Notes: a model not told the origin generated them from the letters alone. A DNA stretch of 64,000 nucleotides from Bifidobacterium lemurum (GCF_014898175.1 NZ_CP062948.1:2356001-2420000), one strand, 5' to 3'. Positions 46,024 through 55,342 are shown, counted from the stretch's first letter. Numbers and translations: made by a program.

Positions 46024-46641
46024 ATGAGCAATTCGAAATTCGAGAATCGGTATAGCCCGGAGGCGCGCGACATCTACTTCACCGTGCCGAACGCCATCAG
46101 CCTGCTGCGTATCGCTTCGATTCCGTTCATCGCGGTGCTGATCGCCCGCCATGAGATGGTCGCGGCCTTGGTGGTGATCGCGATATCGGCGATTTCTGAC
46201 GGCGTGGACGGCATCATCGCCCGCAAATTCAACCAGGTCAGCAAAATCGGGCAGATCCTCGATCCCATTGCCGACCGTTTGCTCATCTTCTGTTCGATTC
46301 TCGCCCTTGGAATAGCCGGCATCATCCCTTGGTGGATGCTGATTGTGGTGGGATTGCGCGACCTGTGGATGGCTATCCAGGTGCTTTGGCTCGCCCAATA
46401 CGACTACGGCCCGCTGCCGGTGCATTTCGTGGGAAAAACCGGCACCGCGCTGCTGATGATATCGATTGTTGCGCTGATTTTCGCGGATCTGGGCACGGGG
46501 GCGTTGTTCGCCATGCTGCATACGGCGGCCCTCGCCACCGGCATCTGGGGCATCGCCATGTATTGGCTGGCCGGCTACATCTACACCCGTCAGGGCATAT
46601 CGTTGCTGCGTAAGGAACTGGGGGACCGCCATGGCGCTTGA
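46024..46641 (+). CDS. pgsA: CDP-alcohol phosphatidyltransferase (PgsA-like)
   Basis: 205-aa membrane enzyme making phosphatidylglycerol phosphate or a related lipid from CDP-DAG. The signature DGVDGIIARKFNQVSKIGQI, ending LDPIADR, holds the metal Asp residues. About five membrane segments. It opens the conserved block that in mycobacteria contains pgsA2, two DUF881 proteins, a small basic protein, garA and ftsR. It overlaps the next gene by 11 bp. Confidence 0.9.
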   Translation: MSNSKFENRYSPEARDIYFTVPNAISLLRIASIPFIAVLIARHEMVAALVVIAISAISDGVDGIIARKFNQVSKIGQILDPIADRLLIFCSILALGIAGIIPWWMLIVVGLRDLWMAIQVLWLAQYDYGPLPVHFVGKTGTALLMISIVALIFADLGTGALFAMLHTAALATGIWGIAMYWLAGYIYTRQGISLLRKELGDRHGA

Positions 46642-47590
46642 ACCGCCGACTCCGGGTTCGTTCCCCGTTCCGCAGGAGAACGAGCCGGTGAAGCGTCGCG
46701 CCGTGTTCTCATCGTCCTTCGCCGCCCTGGAATCGCATCACGCGCTTTCTCCGGACGAGGCGCCGGTAACCCCTCGCCGTCGTCGCCGCGCGCATGAGGA
46801 TTCGCTGCAACTCATCGACAATCTCGTCAATCGTTCCGTCGATCCGATGTTCTCCGACTCACGTCTGGTGCGTGGGCAGCAGTCCAAGGTCACGGTATGG
46901 TTCAACCGATGCGTCGTGTTCCTGATCTGCATCGTCGTCGGCATGGCGGGCAGCGTGTTCGTGCAGCAGCTGCACACCGATCCCCGCAAGGCGGTGCGGC
47001 AGAGTCTGGCGAGCCAGTTGCAGGAACGCACCACGCAGATCGAATCGCTGACCACCGAGGTCGAGGAGCTGCGCTCCGAAGTGGACGAGCAGTCCAAATC
47101 GTTGTCGGGAACGGTGAAGTCGCAGACGGCGCTGCAGGATGAAATGGTGAACGGCCAGTCGGCGGTCGAAGGCGAGGGAATCGTCCTGACCCTCGCCGAC
47201 CCCATCGCCGCCACCCAATCCGGCAGCGACACGGCGAGCGGCCATATCCGCGTCGTCACCGACCTCGACCTGCAGAACCTCGTCTCGCTGCTGTTCCAGA
47301 ACGGCGCCGAGGCGATCGCGATCAACGGCAACCGTCTGGGCGTGCAGACCTCGATCCGCATCGCCGGCGGGCATATCCTCATCGGCACCACGGCCGTGGA
47401 AAGCCCGTACACCATCGAGGCGATCGGCGACAAGGACGCCCTGGACGAAGCCATGAGCCAGGAGAACCAGCAGGAATTGTATGAAACCTTCGCGCAGGCG
47501 GGTATGACGTTTCAGGTGAGGAAATCCAATTCGATTACACTGAAGGCAGCGGTAACGAGCGAGGTCTCGTATGCGAGGAGGAACGAATAA
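46631..47590 (+). CDS. DUF881 membrane protein, first copy
   Basis: 319 aa. An Arg-rich cytoplasmic N-terminus of about 90 residues, one membrane helix (WFNRCVVFLICIVVGMAGSV), a coiled coil (TTQIESLTTEVEELRSEV) and an outer DUF881 domain with GHIRVVTDLDLQNLVSLLF and GAEAIAINGNRLG. The fold is found in envelope proteins next to division genes; the role is not known. Its stop shares bases with the small basic protein start. Confidence 0.85.
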   Translation: MALEPPTPGSFPVPQENEPVKRRAVFSSSFAALESHHALSPDEAPVTPRRRRRAHEDSLQLIDNLVNRSVDPMFSDSRLVRGQQSKVTVWFNRCVVFLICIVVGMAGSVFVQQLHTDPRKAVRQSLASQLQERTTQIESLTTEVEELRSEVDEQSKSLSGTVKSQTALQDEMVNGQSAVEGEGIVLTLADPIAATQSGSDTASGHIRVVTDLDLQNLVSLLFQNGAEAIAINGNRLGVQTSIRIAGGHILIGTTAVESPYTIEAIGDKDALDEAMSQENQQELYETFAQAGMTFQVRKSNSITLKAAVTSEVSYARRNE

Positions 47591-47922
47591 TGGCAGCCGT
47601 GTTGGGATTGATCGTCGGGGTGGTCGTCGGCGTGTTCGTCAAGCCGGATATTCCCGTCGTGCTCCAACCATATCTTCCGATCATGGTGGTGGCGGCGCTC
47701 GACGCCCTGCTGGGCGCGGCGCGCGCGTATTTCGAGCGCAGCTTCCACGACCGCGTGTTCGTCATCTCCTTCTTCGCGAACGTGCTGACCGCGACGCTGC
47801 TGGTGTTCCTCGGCAACCAGCTCGGCGTCGGCTCCCAGCTGCAGACGGCCGTGATCGTCGTGCTCGGCATCCGCATCTTCTCCAACGTGTCGTCCATCCG
47901 CCGCTTCATCTTCCGGGGCTGA
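47590..47922 (+). CDS. sbp: Small basic family protein (DUF1290)
   Basis: 110-aa membrane protein with three hydrophobic segments: VLGLIVGVVVGVFV, then the YLPIMVVAALDALLGAARAY region, and FFANVLTATLLVFLGNQLGVG. The order and RIFSNVSSIRRFIFRG ending match the Sbp family, which always stands between the two DUF881 genes and near ftsZ in some firmicutes. Function unknown; a link to division is inferred from context. Confidence 0.85.
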   Translation: MAAVLGLIVGVVVGVFVKPDIPVVLQPYLPIMVVAALDALLGAARAYFERSFHDRVFVISFFANVLTATLLVFLGNQLGVGSQLQTAVIVVLGIRIFSNVSSIRRFIFRG

Positions 47923-47925
47923 CAC

Positions 47926-48747
47926 ATGGCCAGAAGACGTGAACCGCGCGATGTGCTGGAGAAAATGCACAGCCAGCACGCCCAGGACAAAAAGAACGAC
48001 CGGATGGAGACCGGTTCGTTCCCGCAGGTGCGCAAAAAACCCAAGCGCGACCTCAACCGCAACGCGTCGCGCGCCCGTCTGCTGACCAGCGCGCTGGTGA
48101 TGGTGCTGTGCGCGTTGCTGGGCTTCGGCTACATGACGCAGATCAACAACACCACCTCGACCTACGAGACGATGAGCGAAAGCGAGCTCGTGCGTCTGAT
48201 CACCGAATCGAACACGCAGCTGTCGAATCTGCAGCAGCGCAAAAACGAGTTGACCAGCCAGCTCAACTCGCTGAAAAGCGCCGTGGACGAGCAGGAGCAG
48301 GCCCAACGCATCGCCAAGCAGAACGAGGAGACCTCCGGCCTGCTTTCCGGCAGACTGCCCGCCACCGGCGAGGGCGTCATCGTCACCGTCGGCGAAGGAC
48401 GCGACGAGAAGGTCGACGCCTCGATCATGTTCAGCCTGATCGAGGAACTGCGCAACGCCGGCGCCGAGGTCATCGCCATCAACGACGTGCGCGTGGTCGC
48501 CACCACCTACATCAAAGACGCCGACACGGGCCTGGTTTCGGACGGCGTGACGCTGACCCCCAGCTATGTGGTGCGCGCCATCGGCAATTCGCAGGATCTG
48601 GCGAACGCCGTGAACATCGCCGGGGGAGTGGGCGCCCAGCTGCAGGTGAAATACGGGGCGACCGTTACTGTGGAGACGAGCGACACGGTCGAGATCAACC
48701 AAGTTCGCGACGATACCCAATACAAGTACGCAAAGACGGTAGAATAA
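47926..48747 (+). CDS. DUF881 membrane protein, second copy
   Basis: 273 aa. A charged N-terminus, one membrane helix (LLTSALVMVLCALLGFGYM), a coiled coil with LVRLITESNTQLSNLQQ, and an outer DUF881 domain with ATGEGVIVTVGEGRDEK and GAEVIAINDVRVV. Three bases after the small basic protein gene. Only distantly similar to the first copy, as in other actinobacteria. Confidence 0.85.
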   Translation: MARRREPRDVLEKMHSQHAQDKKNDRMETGSFPQVRKKPKRDLNRNASRARLLTSALVMVLCALLGFGYMTQINNTTSTYETMSESELVRLITESNTQLSNLQQRKNELTSQLNSLKSAVDEQEQAQRIAKQNEETSGLLSGRLPATGEGVIVTVGEGRDEKVDASIMFSLIEELRNAGAEVIAINDVRVVATTYIKDADTGLVSDGVTLTPSYVVRAIGNSQDLANAVNIAGGVGAQLQVKYGATVTVETSDTVEINQVRDDTQYKYAKTVE

Positions 48748-48752
48748 CGATT

Positions 48753-49190
48753 ATGACTGAACCGATTCCAAGCGCAGGCGAGACCACCATCATCGGGTTG
48801 CCCGCCATCAACATTCCCATCACCACCAACGGCGACCGGCCGCTGACCCAAGAGGACCTGGACACCATCTCCAAGCTGTCCGACGGCACGGCGCTGCTGA
48901 TCTCCACCAGAGGAGCGGTGTCGGGCTCGCGGTATCTGTTGGACGAGGATGAGATCAGCGTCGGGCGCGACCCCCGCGCGGACATCCTGCTGGACGATTC
49001 GACCGTCTCCCGCGCCCATGCCGTGTTCCGCCGCACCGGCGCCACCTTCACGGTGATCGACTCGGGCAGCCTGAACGGCACGTATGTGAACCGTCAGCGC
49101 GTCGACCAGAGCACGTTGAGGAACGGCGACGAAATCATGATCGGCAAGTTCCGTCTCGTGTTCTTCACGAAATCCGCCGTTCTCTCCTGA
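48753..49190 (+). CDS. garA: FHA-domain regulator GarA/OdhI-like
   Basis: 145 aa. The N-terminal tail has GETTIIG, resembling the ETTSVF phospho-switch of GarA/OdhI with its two Thr. The FHA domain has SVGRDPRADILLDD, STVSRAHAVFRR and GSLNGTYVNRQRV. In relatives, a Ser/Thr kinase phosphorylates the tail and the protein then stops binding 2-oxoglutarate dehydrogenase and glutamate dehydrogenase. Start five bases after the upstream stop. Kinase not in the window. Confidence 0.88.
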   Translation: MTEPIPSAGETTIIGLPAINIPITTNGDRPLTQEDLDTISKLSDGTALLISTRGAVSGSRYLLDEDEISVGRDPRADILLDDSTVSRAHAVFRRTGATFTVIDSGSLNGTYVNRQRVDQSTLRNGDEIMIGKFRLVFFTKSAVLS

Positions 49191-49212
49191 CAACCATCAC
49201 AACCGTCGGGAC

Positions 49213-49256
49213 TACACTGGAGTCCAGGAATTGCAATCGTGTGATTACACCAGTGT
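49213..49256. promoter_or_regulatory. Promoter/operator of ftsR
   Basis: TACACT (49213-49218) as -10. ACACTGG (49214-49220) is repeated inverted as CCAGTGT (49250-49256), and GTGTgattACAC at 49239-49250 lies between. The symmetry suits autoregulation by the MerR-type product. Confidence 0.45.
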
Positions 49257-49272
49257 GAGTTAGGGGAGTGCG

Positions 49273-49917
49273 ATGGCCGAGAAGAGCTCCGGAGCCGAGT
49301 TCCGTCTGCATGTGCCGCTTGAACGGCGCGAGAACCTCAATGACGGCGCCATCCAAGGCGAACTGTTCGCCACCGCGGACAGGGAGGACGCCAAGCGCGG
49401 ATACCGGGGGACAGTGGCGTCCAAAGTCGCCGGCATCACCTACCGCCAGCTGGACTATTGGGCGCGCAAGCAGATCGTCGAACCGTCGATCACCCCGTCC
49501 CACGGCTCCGGCTCGCGTCGGCTGTACTCCTTCAAGGACGTGGTGATTCTGGCGGTGTCCAAGAAGCTGTTGGATGCCGGCGTCAACCTGCAGAACGTGA
49601 CGGCGGCCATCGGATTCCTCAGCCAACGCACCACCAGCCAACTCGCCGACGTCACCATCATGTGCGACGGCCAGCGGGTGCATGAGTGCACCACCAGCGA
49701 GCAGATGGTCGAGCTGCTGCAAAGCGGCACCGCGGTGTTCGGCGTGTCCGTCGGATCGTTGTGGCGTCAGATCGAAGAGGCGCTCGAACATGAGGATTAC
49801 GTCGACTTGGAGCTCCAGCCGGGCTCCGTCGCGGCCGGTCGACCCATCGACGAACTGACCGCCATGCGCATGCGCAGGAAGCTCGAGGCCCAGCGCGCAC
49901 AGCGCGAGGCCGCCTGA
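49273..49917 (+). CDS. ftsR: MerR-family regulator FtsR
   Basis: 214 aa. N-terminal MerR helix-turn-helix with ITYRQLDYWARKQIVEPSI and GSRRLYSFKDVVILAV, then an effector region. The gene ends the garA block, as in corynebacteria and mycobacteria (Rv1828), where the protein activates ftsZ. Start after AGGGGAG. A hypothetical membrane gene follows after 14 bases. Confidence 0.88.
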   Translation: MAEKSSGAEFRLHVPLERRENLNDGAIQGELFATADREDAKRGYRGTVASKVAGITYRQLDYWARKQIVEPSITPSHGSGSRRLYSFKDVVILAVSKKLLDAGVNLQNVTAAIGFLSQRTTSQLADVTIMCDGQRVHECTTSEQMVELLQSGTAVFGVSVGSLWRQIEEALEHEDYVDLELQPGSVAAGRPIDELTAMRMRRKLEAQRAQREAA

Positions 49918-49931
49918 CTCCCGTCATTCAG

Positions 49932-50300
49932 ATGCTGATGGAGTTGCTGCCCGCCGTCCTGTGGTGTTTCGCCGTGGTCATCTCGGTGAATCTGTGCTGT
50001 ATCTGCGTGATTCGAGGCAAGTTCCTGCAAGGCGGGCATCCGCCGGTGCGCCCGGTGAGTTGGGGGATAGTCGGGCTTCACATCGTCTCGGTGCTGCTGT
50101 TCATCCTGCCGTATCCGGTATATCTGCTGATCTGCAATGATTTCGACTCCCGGGCGCGCGATTTCTACACGCGTGCGGGATGGCCGTCCGTGGTCGTCGT
50201 CGTGCTGTGCGTCGCCGCGCAGCTGGCGTTGATGTACCTGCAGGCCAGACGCGCCATGTTCACCGAGATGGACGAACGACTCAACCGCGCCGGCAAATAG
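49932..50300 (+). CDS. Small hypothetical membrane protein
   Basis: 122 aa with three membrane segments: AVLWCFAVVISVNLCCICVI, WGIVGLHIVSVLLFILPY and SVVVVVLCVAAQLALMYL. No family recognised. Closely follows ftsR, so probably in the same transcript. Confidence 0.7.
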   Translation: MLMELLPAVLWCFAVVISVNLCCICVIRGKFLQGGHPPVRPVSWGIVGLHIVSVLLFILPYPVYLLICNDFDSRARDFYTRAGWPSVVVVVLCVAAQLALMYLQARRAMFTEMDERLNRAGK

Positions 50301-50420
50301 CATCGCGGCAAAGAGCCTGTATGCCACGATTGGAATTATAATCTGACATAACGTACATTATCGGCTTATGTTAGACTGATTTTCAAGAATGGCTTTCTTT
50401 ATCCCAATAAGGTGGATCGT

Positions 50421-51047
50421 ATGGAGTTGTGGACCTTCCAACCATGGGACGCGGTCGAACGCTCCCTTAAGGAGTATGGACGATACGTTCCCAATCCGGC
50501 GCTGTCCCCATACATCGGCGTGGACGAGGCGATCGGCGCCAAGGATGAAAGGGACGGCATGGAGATGCGGCGCGTCTTCGGAAGCGCCTATCGGTGGATC
50601 AGGGACGAGATGGACCGTCGTGGCATCGCCCGCCCAGCCGACGCCCTCACGCCGGTCTGGGCGTGGGCGCGGTGGACCACACCCCAAGGCGAGGCCAGAA
50701 TCCGTCCCGACCGCCGGTATACGGGGTTCCGCGAATGTTCCGACGATGATCTCATCCGACTCGACGTTCCGTCCGACCGCGTGCTGTTGACCGATCTGGA
50801 CGGCTGGCACGCGGTCATCAACCGGTGTCCCGTCCCACCCGCCGCCCTGCCGGACGAGAAGCTGGACGAATGGCTCGACGAGACCGAGCATTGGACACGT
50901 GAACAGGTCGCGGAGACCTGGTATCGCGTGGTCGTGAGTCCGGATGACATGATGGGCGCCGCGCATGCGATGGTACAGGCGACGTTCTGGGAGATCCGTC
51001 CCAAGGACGTGGTGGAGGTTCAAAAGGGACGTCGAATCGGACGCTGA
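50421..51047 (+). CDS. DUF3841 domain protein
   Basis: 208 aa. It begins MELWTFQPWDAVERSLKEYG and has AYRWIRDEMDRRG, then TPVWAWARWT, all typical of DUF3841, whose function is unknown. Start ATG 50421 after AAGGTGG. The upstream 120 bp (50301-50420) are clearly AT-rich compared with the surroundings and contain ACATAA...TTATGT symmetry, a likely promoter and a hint of separate origin. A long palindrome follows the gene. Confidence 0.8.
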   Translation: MELWTFQPWDAVERSLKEYGRYVPNPALSPYIGVDEAIGAKDERDGMEMRRVFGSAYRWIRDEMDRRGIARPADALTPVWAWARWTTPQGEARIRPDRRYTGFRECSDDDLIRLDVPSDRVLLTDLDGWHAVINRCPVPPAALPDEKLDEWLDETEHWTREQVAETWYRVVVSPDDMMGAAHAMVQATFWEIRPKDVVEVQKGRRIGR

Positions 51048-51086
51048 ACGGTGGACTTAGAGGCTTATCGCATCCTCCGATATGCA

Positions 51087-51122
51087 AAATGGCATGTTCC
51101 GTACGTACGGAACACGCCATTT
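51087..51122. terminator. Long palindrome after the DUF3841 gene
   Basis: AAATGGCATGTTCCGTAC and GTACGGAACACGCCATTT pair with one mismatch and no loop, centred on TACGTA. It lies between convergent genes; a terminator for both or a protein site. Confidence 0.6.
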
Positions 51123-51169
51123 ATCGAAGCGCGCGAATGTGCGCGCAAAGGGCGGAACGAAATGAATCG

Positions 51170-51883
51170 TCAGCCGAAATACTCGCTCACCGCATCGCGC
51201 AACTGGTCCACGTGCTCGATGATGCGATACGCGCCATGCTGCGTGAGTTCGTCGCCTTCGGCGTAGCCCCAAGCGCAGCCCAGACAGTCCAGCCCGCATG
51301 CGACGGCACCGTCTACGTCGGTCCAACGGTCGCCGACCATCAGCGCGCGGTCGCCGGCTTCGGCGTCGAATCCGATGTGGTCGAAGCAGTACCGGATCAC
51401 CTGATCCTTGTGCAGGCGCGTGTTGTCCATGCTGGCGCCGTAGATACCATCGACCTGTTCGGTCAGATGGAAATGCTCGCAGATCGGCAACGCCTGATAT
51501 TCGGGCTTGCAGGTGGCGATGGCCAGCAGATATCCGTCCTCGCGCAATGCCGCGAGCTGTTCAGGAATGCCGTCGAACACGCTGTTGTAAAGCCGTCCGG
51601 GCACCTTGTTTCCCGGATTCATCGGATCGTCGAAAATGTTCTGATTGGCATAGTAGTTGCGGTAGATGGCGATGCCGTCTTCAAGCTTGTCCTCTGGAAT
51701 ATGGTTGCGTCGCAGCGATTCGATGATCGCCGGACCGATGAAACGCTTCAGTTCGGCGTCGTCGGGAACGGGATATCCAAGTTCCTCGAAGGTTTTGACC
51801 ACGCAGGCGATGATGCCCGGCGCCGATTCGGTCAGCGTGCCGTCGAGATCCAGCAGCACGACTTTCTTCGGATGTTCGTTCAT
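51170..51883 (-). CDS. HAD-superfamily phosphatase (phosphoglycolate phosphatase-like)
   Basis: 237 aa. Motif I LLDLDGTLTESAPGI with nucleophile and acid Asp, motif II IATCKP, motif III/IV with K in LHKDQVI and MVGDRWTDVDGA. The cap is of subtype C1 (Gph/5'-nucleotidase-like). Likely removes phosphate from a small molecule. Start after AGGGGAGAGG. The specific substrate cannot be read. Confidence 0.88.
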   Translation of the reverse strand: MNEHPKKVVLLDLDGTLTESAPGIIACVVKTFEELGYPVPDDAELKRFIGPAIIESLRRNHIPEDKLEDGIAIYRNYYANQNIFDDPMNPGNKVPGRLYNSVFDGIPEQLAALREDGYLLAIATCKPEYQALPICEHFHLTEQVDGIYGASMDNTRLHKDQVIRYCFDHIGFDAEAGDRALMVGDRWTDVDGAVACGLDCLGCAWGYAEGDELTQHGAYRIIEHVDQLRDAVSEYFG

Positions 51884-51976
51884 AGTCCTCTCCCCCTATG
51901 ATATGCAAACATATGTTCTATGCCGTTACGAAAACCGGCGAGCGGTCCCCTACCGGTGGGCCGCTCGCCGTCGACA

Positions 51977-52324
51977 TTACTCGTAGTCCGGAATCCAACC
52001 GTCCCGGTGCATCTGCAGGCGTTTCTCAAGCAGAACCTTCAGTTCGTCCACATCACGGCGTTCCAGCAGCATATCCCAGTGGGTACGCGCCGGCTTGGCG
52101 AGATCGTCGGCGTTGGCGTCATCGTCGCCCTCGCGACGGGCCACCGCACCGCAACGGCACTCCCATTCGTTGGGAAGTTCGGCGCCTTCCGCGAAGGGCA
52201 GAATCGTACGGTGGCCCTTCGGACACACATACGCCACGTCGTTGCGCGCCGCAAAATCCACATTGTCGTCGGACTCCAGCGACTTCGCGCCGATGCTCAT
52301 ACCTCGAAGGCTACGTTCAGCCAT
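51977..52324 (-). CDS. rbpA: RNA polymerase-binding protein RbpA
   Basis: Actinobacterial transcription factor that binds the sigma factor and stabilises the open complex, 115 aa. It opens MAERSLRGMSIGAKSLESD, has a core with C-x-K-G-H and ECRCGAVA (zinc-type Cys) and a basic linker, and ends in the sigma-interacting TRTHWDMLLERR-like stretch (ARTHWDMLLERRDVDEL). Start after AAGGAGG. Confidence 0.95.
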   Translation of the reverse strand: MAERSLRGMSIGAKSLESDDNVDFAARNDVAYVCPKGHRTILPFAEGAELPNEWECRCGAVARREGDDDANADDLAKPARTHWDMLLERRDVDELKVLLEKRLQMHRDGWIPDYE

Positions 52325-52397
52325 GTGGTGGTTCCTCCTTAACCTGCGCTAACCGTTCTACGCTACCTAACAGTTCGGACTTGGGGCTTATTCCCGT

Positions 52398-54983
52398 TCA
52401 TTCGACGCCCGAATAGGCGACGATGCCGCGGTTGACCAGATCCGCCGCCTCATGGGCGAGTGAGGCGAGAGCCTCTCCCCCGGCCTCCGGATAAGGCTCG
52501 GCCACGGCGACCTGCTGCAGCACGTCGGCCAATCGTTTCGCGTTGCGCACGAAGTCTCCGCCGGTCATCTCCCGATCGCGCAAACAAGCGGACAGGCTTT
52601 CGCCGCCCGCCCACTCGTACATGACGTCCACGATGCCGAAATCCAGCTGACGGGGCGAATCCAGGCCATGGTCCTCGCAGATCAGGTCGATGCGCATGGA
52701 AACCTGCGACAGGCGGGCGCATGATTGGGCGATGGGCCCGCTCACGCCTCCCGGATACCGTCTGGGCTCGCCGCCTTCGCCGCGCCGCGCCTCGTACACC
52801 AAGGCCGAAAGCACGGCGGCCAGACCTCGGGCGTCCAATCCGTCGAACACGCCGTCCAGCAGCGCCTCGCTGAGCACCAGATCAAGCTCGCTGTAGATTC
52901 GGCGCAACAGCCGTCCGCGGTCGGTGAGCGTCAACGTGCGGTTGGTCCGCGAGGTGGTTTCGTCCTGTTGGAGATATCCGAGCTCGCTGAGAATGTCGCA
53001 GATGCGGTCGAACTGGCGTGACACCGATCCCGTGCGGGATTCGTACCGTTTGCCGACGCGTTCCAGCTCGCGCATCTCGCGCGCCCAACGATGTCCCCAT
53101 TTGAGATGCTGTTGCAGGTCGGGACATCGGCGGCAGGGATGATGCGTCTCCTGCGTTCGGATTTCGCGGATGCGTTCGTCAAGCGATGCGAAAGCCCGTC
53201 TGCGGTCGCGCTCCGACGAGAACACCTCGCGTTTGAGCCGACGCCGGCCATCCTTCTCCAAATCGGAGAGCGTCATCCGCAGCTCCATCAGCTCGCGGAA
53301 GTCGCCGTGCTCGCAGGCGAAGGCCTGCTCGTATCCCTCGATCGCCTGCCGCAGCGTGGACATCTGCGCCTCCAACTGCCAGGCGGACTCATTGGCCTCC
53401 CATTGGGCGAAGGAATGGTCCAGCGTCTGGCGTGCGGTGGCGTAGTCGCTGGTGTTGAGCAGATTCACCGCCATGTTGAAAGTCGGGCGGAAACTGGAAT
53501 GCAGAGGGTAGACGCGTTTGGACGACAGCGCGGCGGCGGTGGCCGGCACGAAGCCGTGATGGTCGACCACGATGGCGTGGCCGATGTCGTCGATGCCGCG
53601 GCGGCCGGCGCGGCCGGTCAACTGGGTGAATTCCCCCGGCGTCAGCCCCACATGCCCGGTGCCGTCGAATTTCTCGAGTTTCTCGACCACCACGCAACGC
53701 GCCGGCATATTGATGCCCAATGCGAGGGTTTCGGTGGCGAACACCATCTTCACCAGACCCTCTTCGAACAGACGTTCGACGATTTGGCGGAACAAAGCCA
53801 CCATGCCGGCATGGTGGGAGGCGAATCCCTCCTCAAGCGCGAAACGGAATTTCGAGAACTGCAGCGCTTTGAGGTCCTCCTGGCTGAGCTGGCCTTCCAC
53901 CATCTCGTCCACGATGCGGCGGATGCGGGTCACTTCGGCATTGGTGGTGAGTTCAAGACCCGCGTTGATGCACTGCTCCACCGCCTGATCGCAGCCGTTG
54001 CGGGAGAAGATGAAGTAGATGCCCGGCAGAAGCCCCAGATAGTCGAGTTCGTCGACCACGGCCCAACGGCGTGGGGTATGGCGTTCCGGGCGGGGCGAAC
54101 GATCATGCGATTTGCCTCCGTGGCCTTTGCGCTTGTCCGGCCTCTGCTCGCCGCGTCGCCTGGCCGCCTGCCGGTCGAGTTGGTCAAGCCTGCTGACCAA
54201 CTGCGCGTTGAGTTTCGTCGTCTGCCGTTCCTGCCCGTCCCTGCGGTACAGATCGAGCACCTCCGGCTCGGTGTGGTCGTCCGCCTGCACCAGCACATGC
54301 TGTTCCAACGGCACCGGACGATGCTCGCTGATGACCAGCGCGGTATCGCCCCGCACCGAGGAGATCCACGAGGAGAAGTCCTCGACGTTCGAGACGGTGG
54401 CCGACAATCCCACGATTTTGACCTGAGGGGGCAGGTGGATGATCACCTCCTCCCACACGGGGCCACGGAAACGGTCGGCGAGGAAATGCACCTCGTCGAG
54501 GATCACGTAATGCAGCGCGTTCAGCGTGGACGAACGCTCGTACAGCATATTGCGCAGCACCTCGGTGGTCATCACCACGATATCCGCCTCGGAATTGATC
54601 GAGGTGTCGCCGGTGAGCAGACCCACCCGCTCCGTGCCGTATTCGGCGACCAGATCATGGTATTTCTGATTGCTCAGCGCTTTGATCGGCGTGGTATAGA
54701 AGGCTTTGACGTTGCGTTCCTGCGCGAGGAACACGGCGAAATCCGCCACCACGGTTTTGCCCGCGCCTGTGGGGGCGGCGACCAGCACATTGCTGTCGTT
54801 CTCCAACGCCTCATTGGCTTGCGCTTGAAAATCATCCAGTTCGAACGGCAACGCCGAGGCGAAACGCGCGGCGGCCGTATGCGACTGGCGCTGTCTGCGT
54901 TGAAAGGACGCGTACCGCTGCGATGGCGAGGGAGATTCGTTTTTCGATTGCGCGGCGGCGGAACTGCGGCGGTGACGAGCCAT
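52398..54983 (-). CDS. helY: Ski2-like DEAD/DEAH helicase HelY
   Basis: 861-aa RNA/DNA helicase. Walker A AAPTGAGKTVVADFA, Ia TTPIKALSNQKY, DEVH box in ILDEVHFLADRFRG, motif III GLSATVSN and motif VI QLTGRAGRRG. A DSHCT-like C-terminal domain of about 250 residues ends the protein. In mycobacteria helY is linked to pafB-pafC and tatA-tatC. Start at 54983; earlier in-frame ATG rejected. Confidence 0.93.
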   Translation of the reverse strand: MARHRRSSAAAQSKNESPSPSQRYASFQRRQRQSHTAAARFASALPFELDDFQAQANEALENDSNVLVAAPTGAGKTVVADFAVFLAQERNVKAFYTTPIKALSNQKYHDLVAEYGTERVGLLTGDTSINSEADIVVMTTEVLRNMLYERSSTLNALHYVILDEVHFLADRFRGPVWEEVIIHLPPQVKIVGLSATVSNVEDFSSWISSVRGDTALVISEHRPVPLEQHVLVQADDHTEPEVLDLYRRDGQERQTTKLNAQLVSRLDQLDRQAARRRGEQRPDKRKGHGGKSHDRSPRPERHTPRRWAVVDELDYLGLLPGIYFIFSRNGCDQAVEQCINAGLELTTNAEVTRIRRIVDEMVEGQLSQEDLKALQFSKFRFALEEGFASHHAGMVALFRQIVERLFEEGLVKMVFATETLALGINMPARCVVVEKLEKFDGTGHVGLTPGEFTQLTGRAGRRGIDDIGHAIVVDHHGFVPATAAALSSKRVYPLHSSFRPTFNMAVNLLNTSDYATARQTLDHSFAQWEANESAWQLEAQMSTLRQAIEGYEQAFACEHGDFRELMELRMTLSDLEKDGRRRLKREVFSSERDRRRAFASLDERIREIRTQETHHPCRRCPDLQQHLKWGHRWAREMRELERVGKRYESRTGSVSRQFDRICDILSELGYLQQDETTSRTNRTLTLTDRGRLLRRIYSELDLVLSEALLDGVFDGLDARGLAAVLSALVYEARRGEGGEPRRYPGGVSGPIAQSCARLSQVSMRIDLICEDHGLDSPRQLDFGIVDVMYEWAGGESLSACLRDREMTGGDFVRNAKRLADVLQQVAVAEPYPEAGGEALASLAHEAADLVNRGIVAYSGVE

Positions 54984-55012
54984 ATGCTCCTGTTTCTTTC
55001 CAGTAGATTCGT

Positions 55013-55330
55013 TCAGTCGGTGAAACGACGCCAAACGGCCCAACGTTCGGCATGACGCTGACGTTTGGCGTCCTGACGGCGAATCACGTCGGCATGAGCG
55101 TCGATGTAGCGCTCGCGGGCCACATCAAGCGGCTGGGTGAACAGCGGCGCGTCGTTTGATTCCCCCGCGTCGGTTCCTTCCCCCATGGCTTCGAAGCGCT
55201 GCGAGAGCTTCGCTCCGATCTCACCGGCGTCACGCAGTGCACGCAGGCCATGCAATCCCGCATATACCAAGCCCGCCGCGATCATCGCCAACATGAACAC
55301 GACCAGCAGCACCCAGACCCACCATGGCAT
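55013..55330 (-). CDS. Small single-span membrane protein between pafBC and helY
   Basis: 105 aa. One membrane helix at the N-terminus (MPWWVWVLLVVFMLAMIAAG), a helical stretch (LRALRDAGEIGAKLSQRFEA), then a charged C-terminus. It lies where tatA and tatC are found in mycobacteria but lacks the TatA FG motif. Start ATG 55330 after AAGGAG. Twelve bases after pafBC. No family recognised. Confidence 0.75.
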   Translation of the reverse strand: MPWWVWVLLVVFMLAMIAAGLVYAGLHGLRALRDAGEIGAKLSQRFEAMGEGTDAGESNDAPLFTQPLDVARERYIDAHADVIRRQDAKRQRHAERWAVWRRFTD

Positions 55331-55342
55331 AGCGGACACTCC

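Noticed and set aside
53091..55055. 654-residue frame opposite helY
   Set aside because: Antisense shadow; helicase motifs are all on the minus strand.
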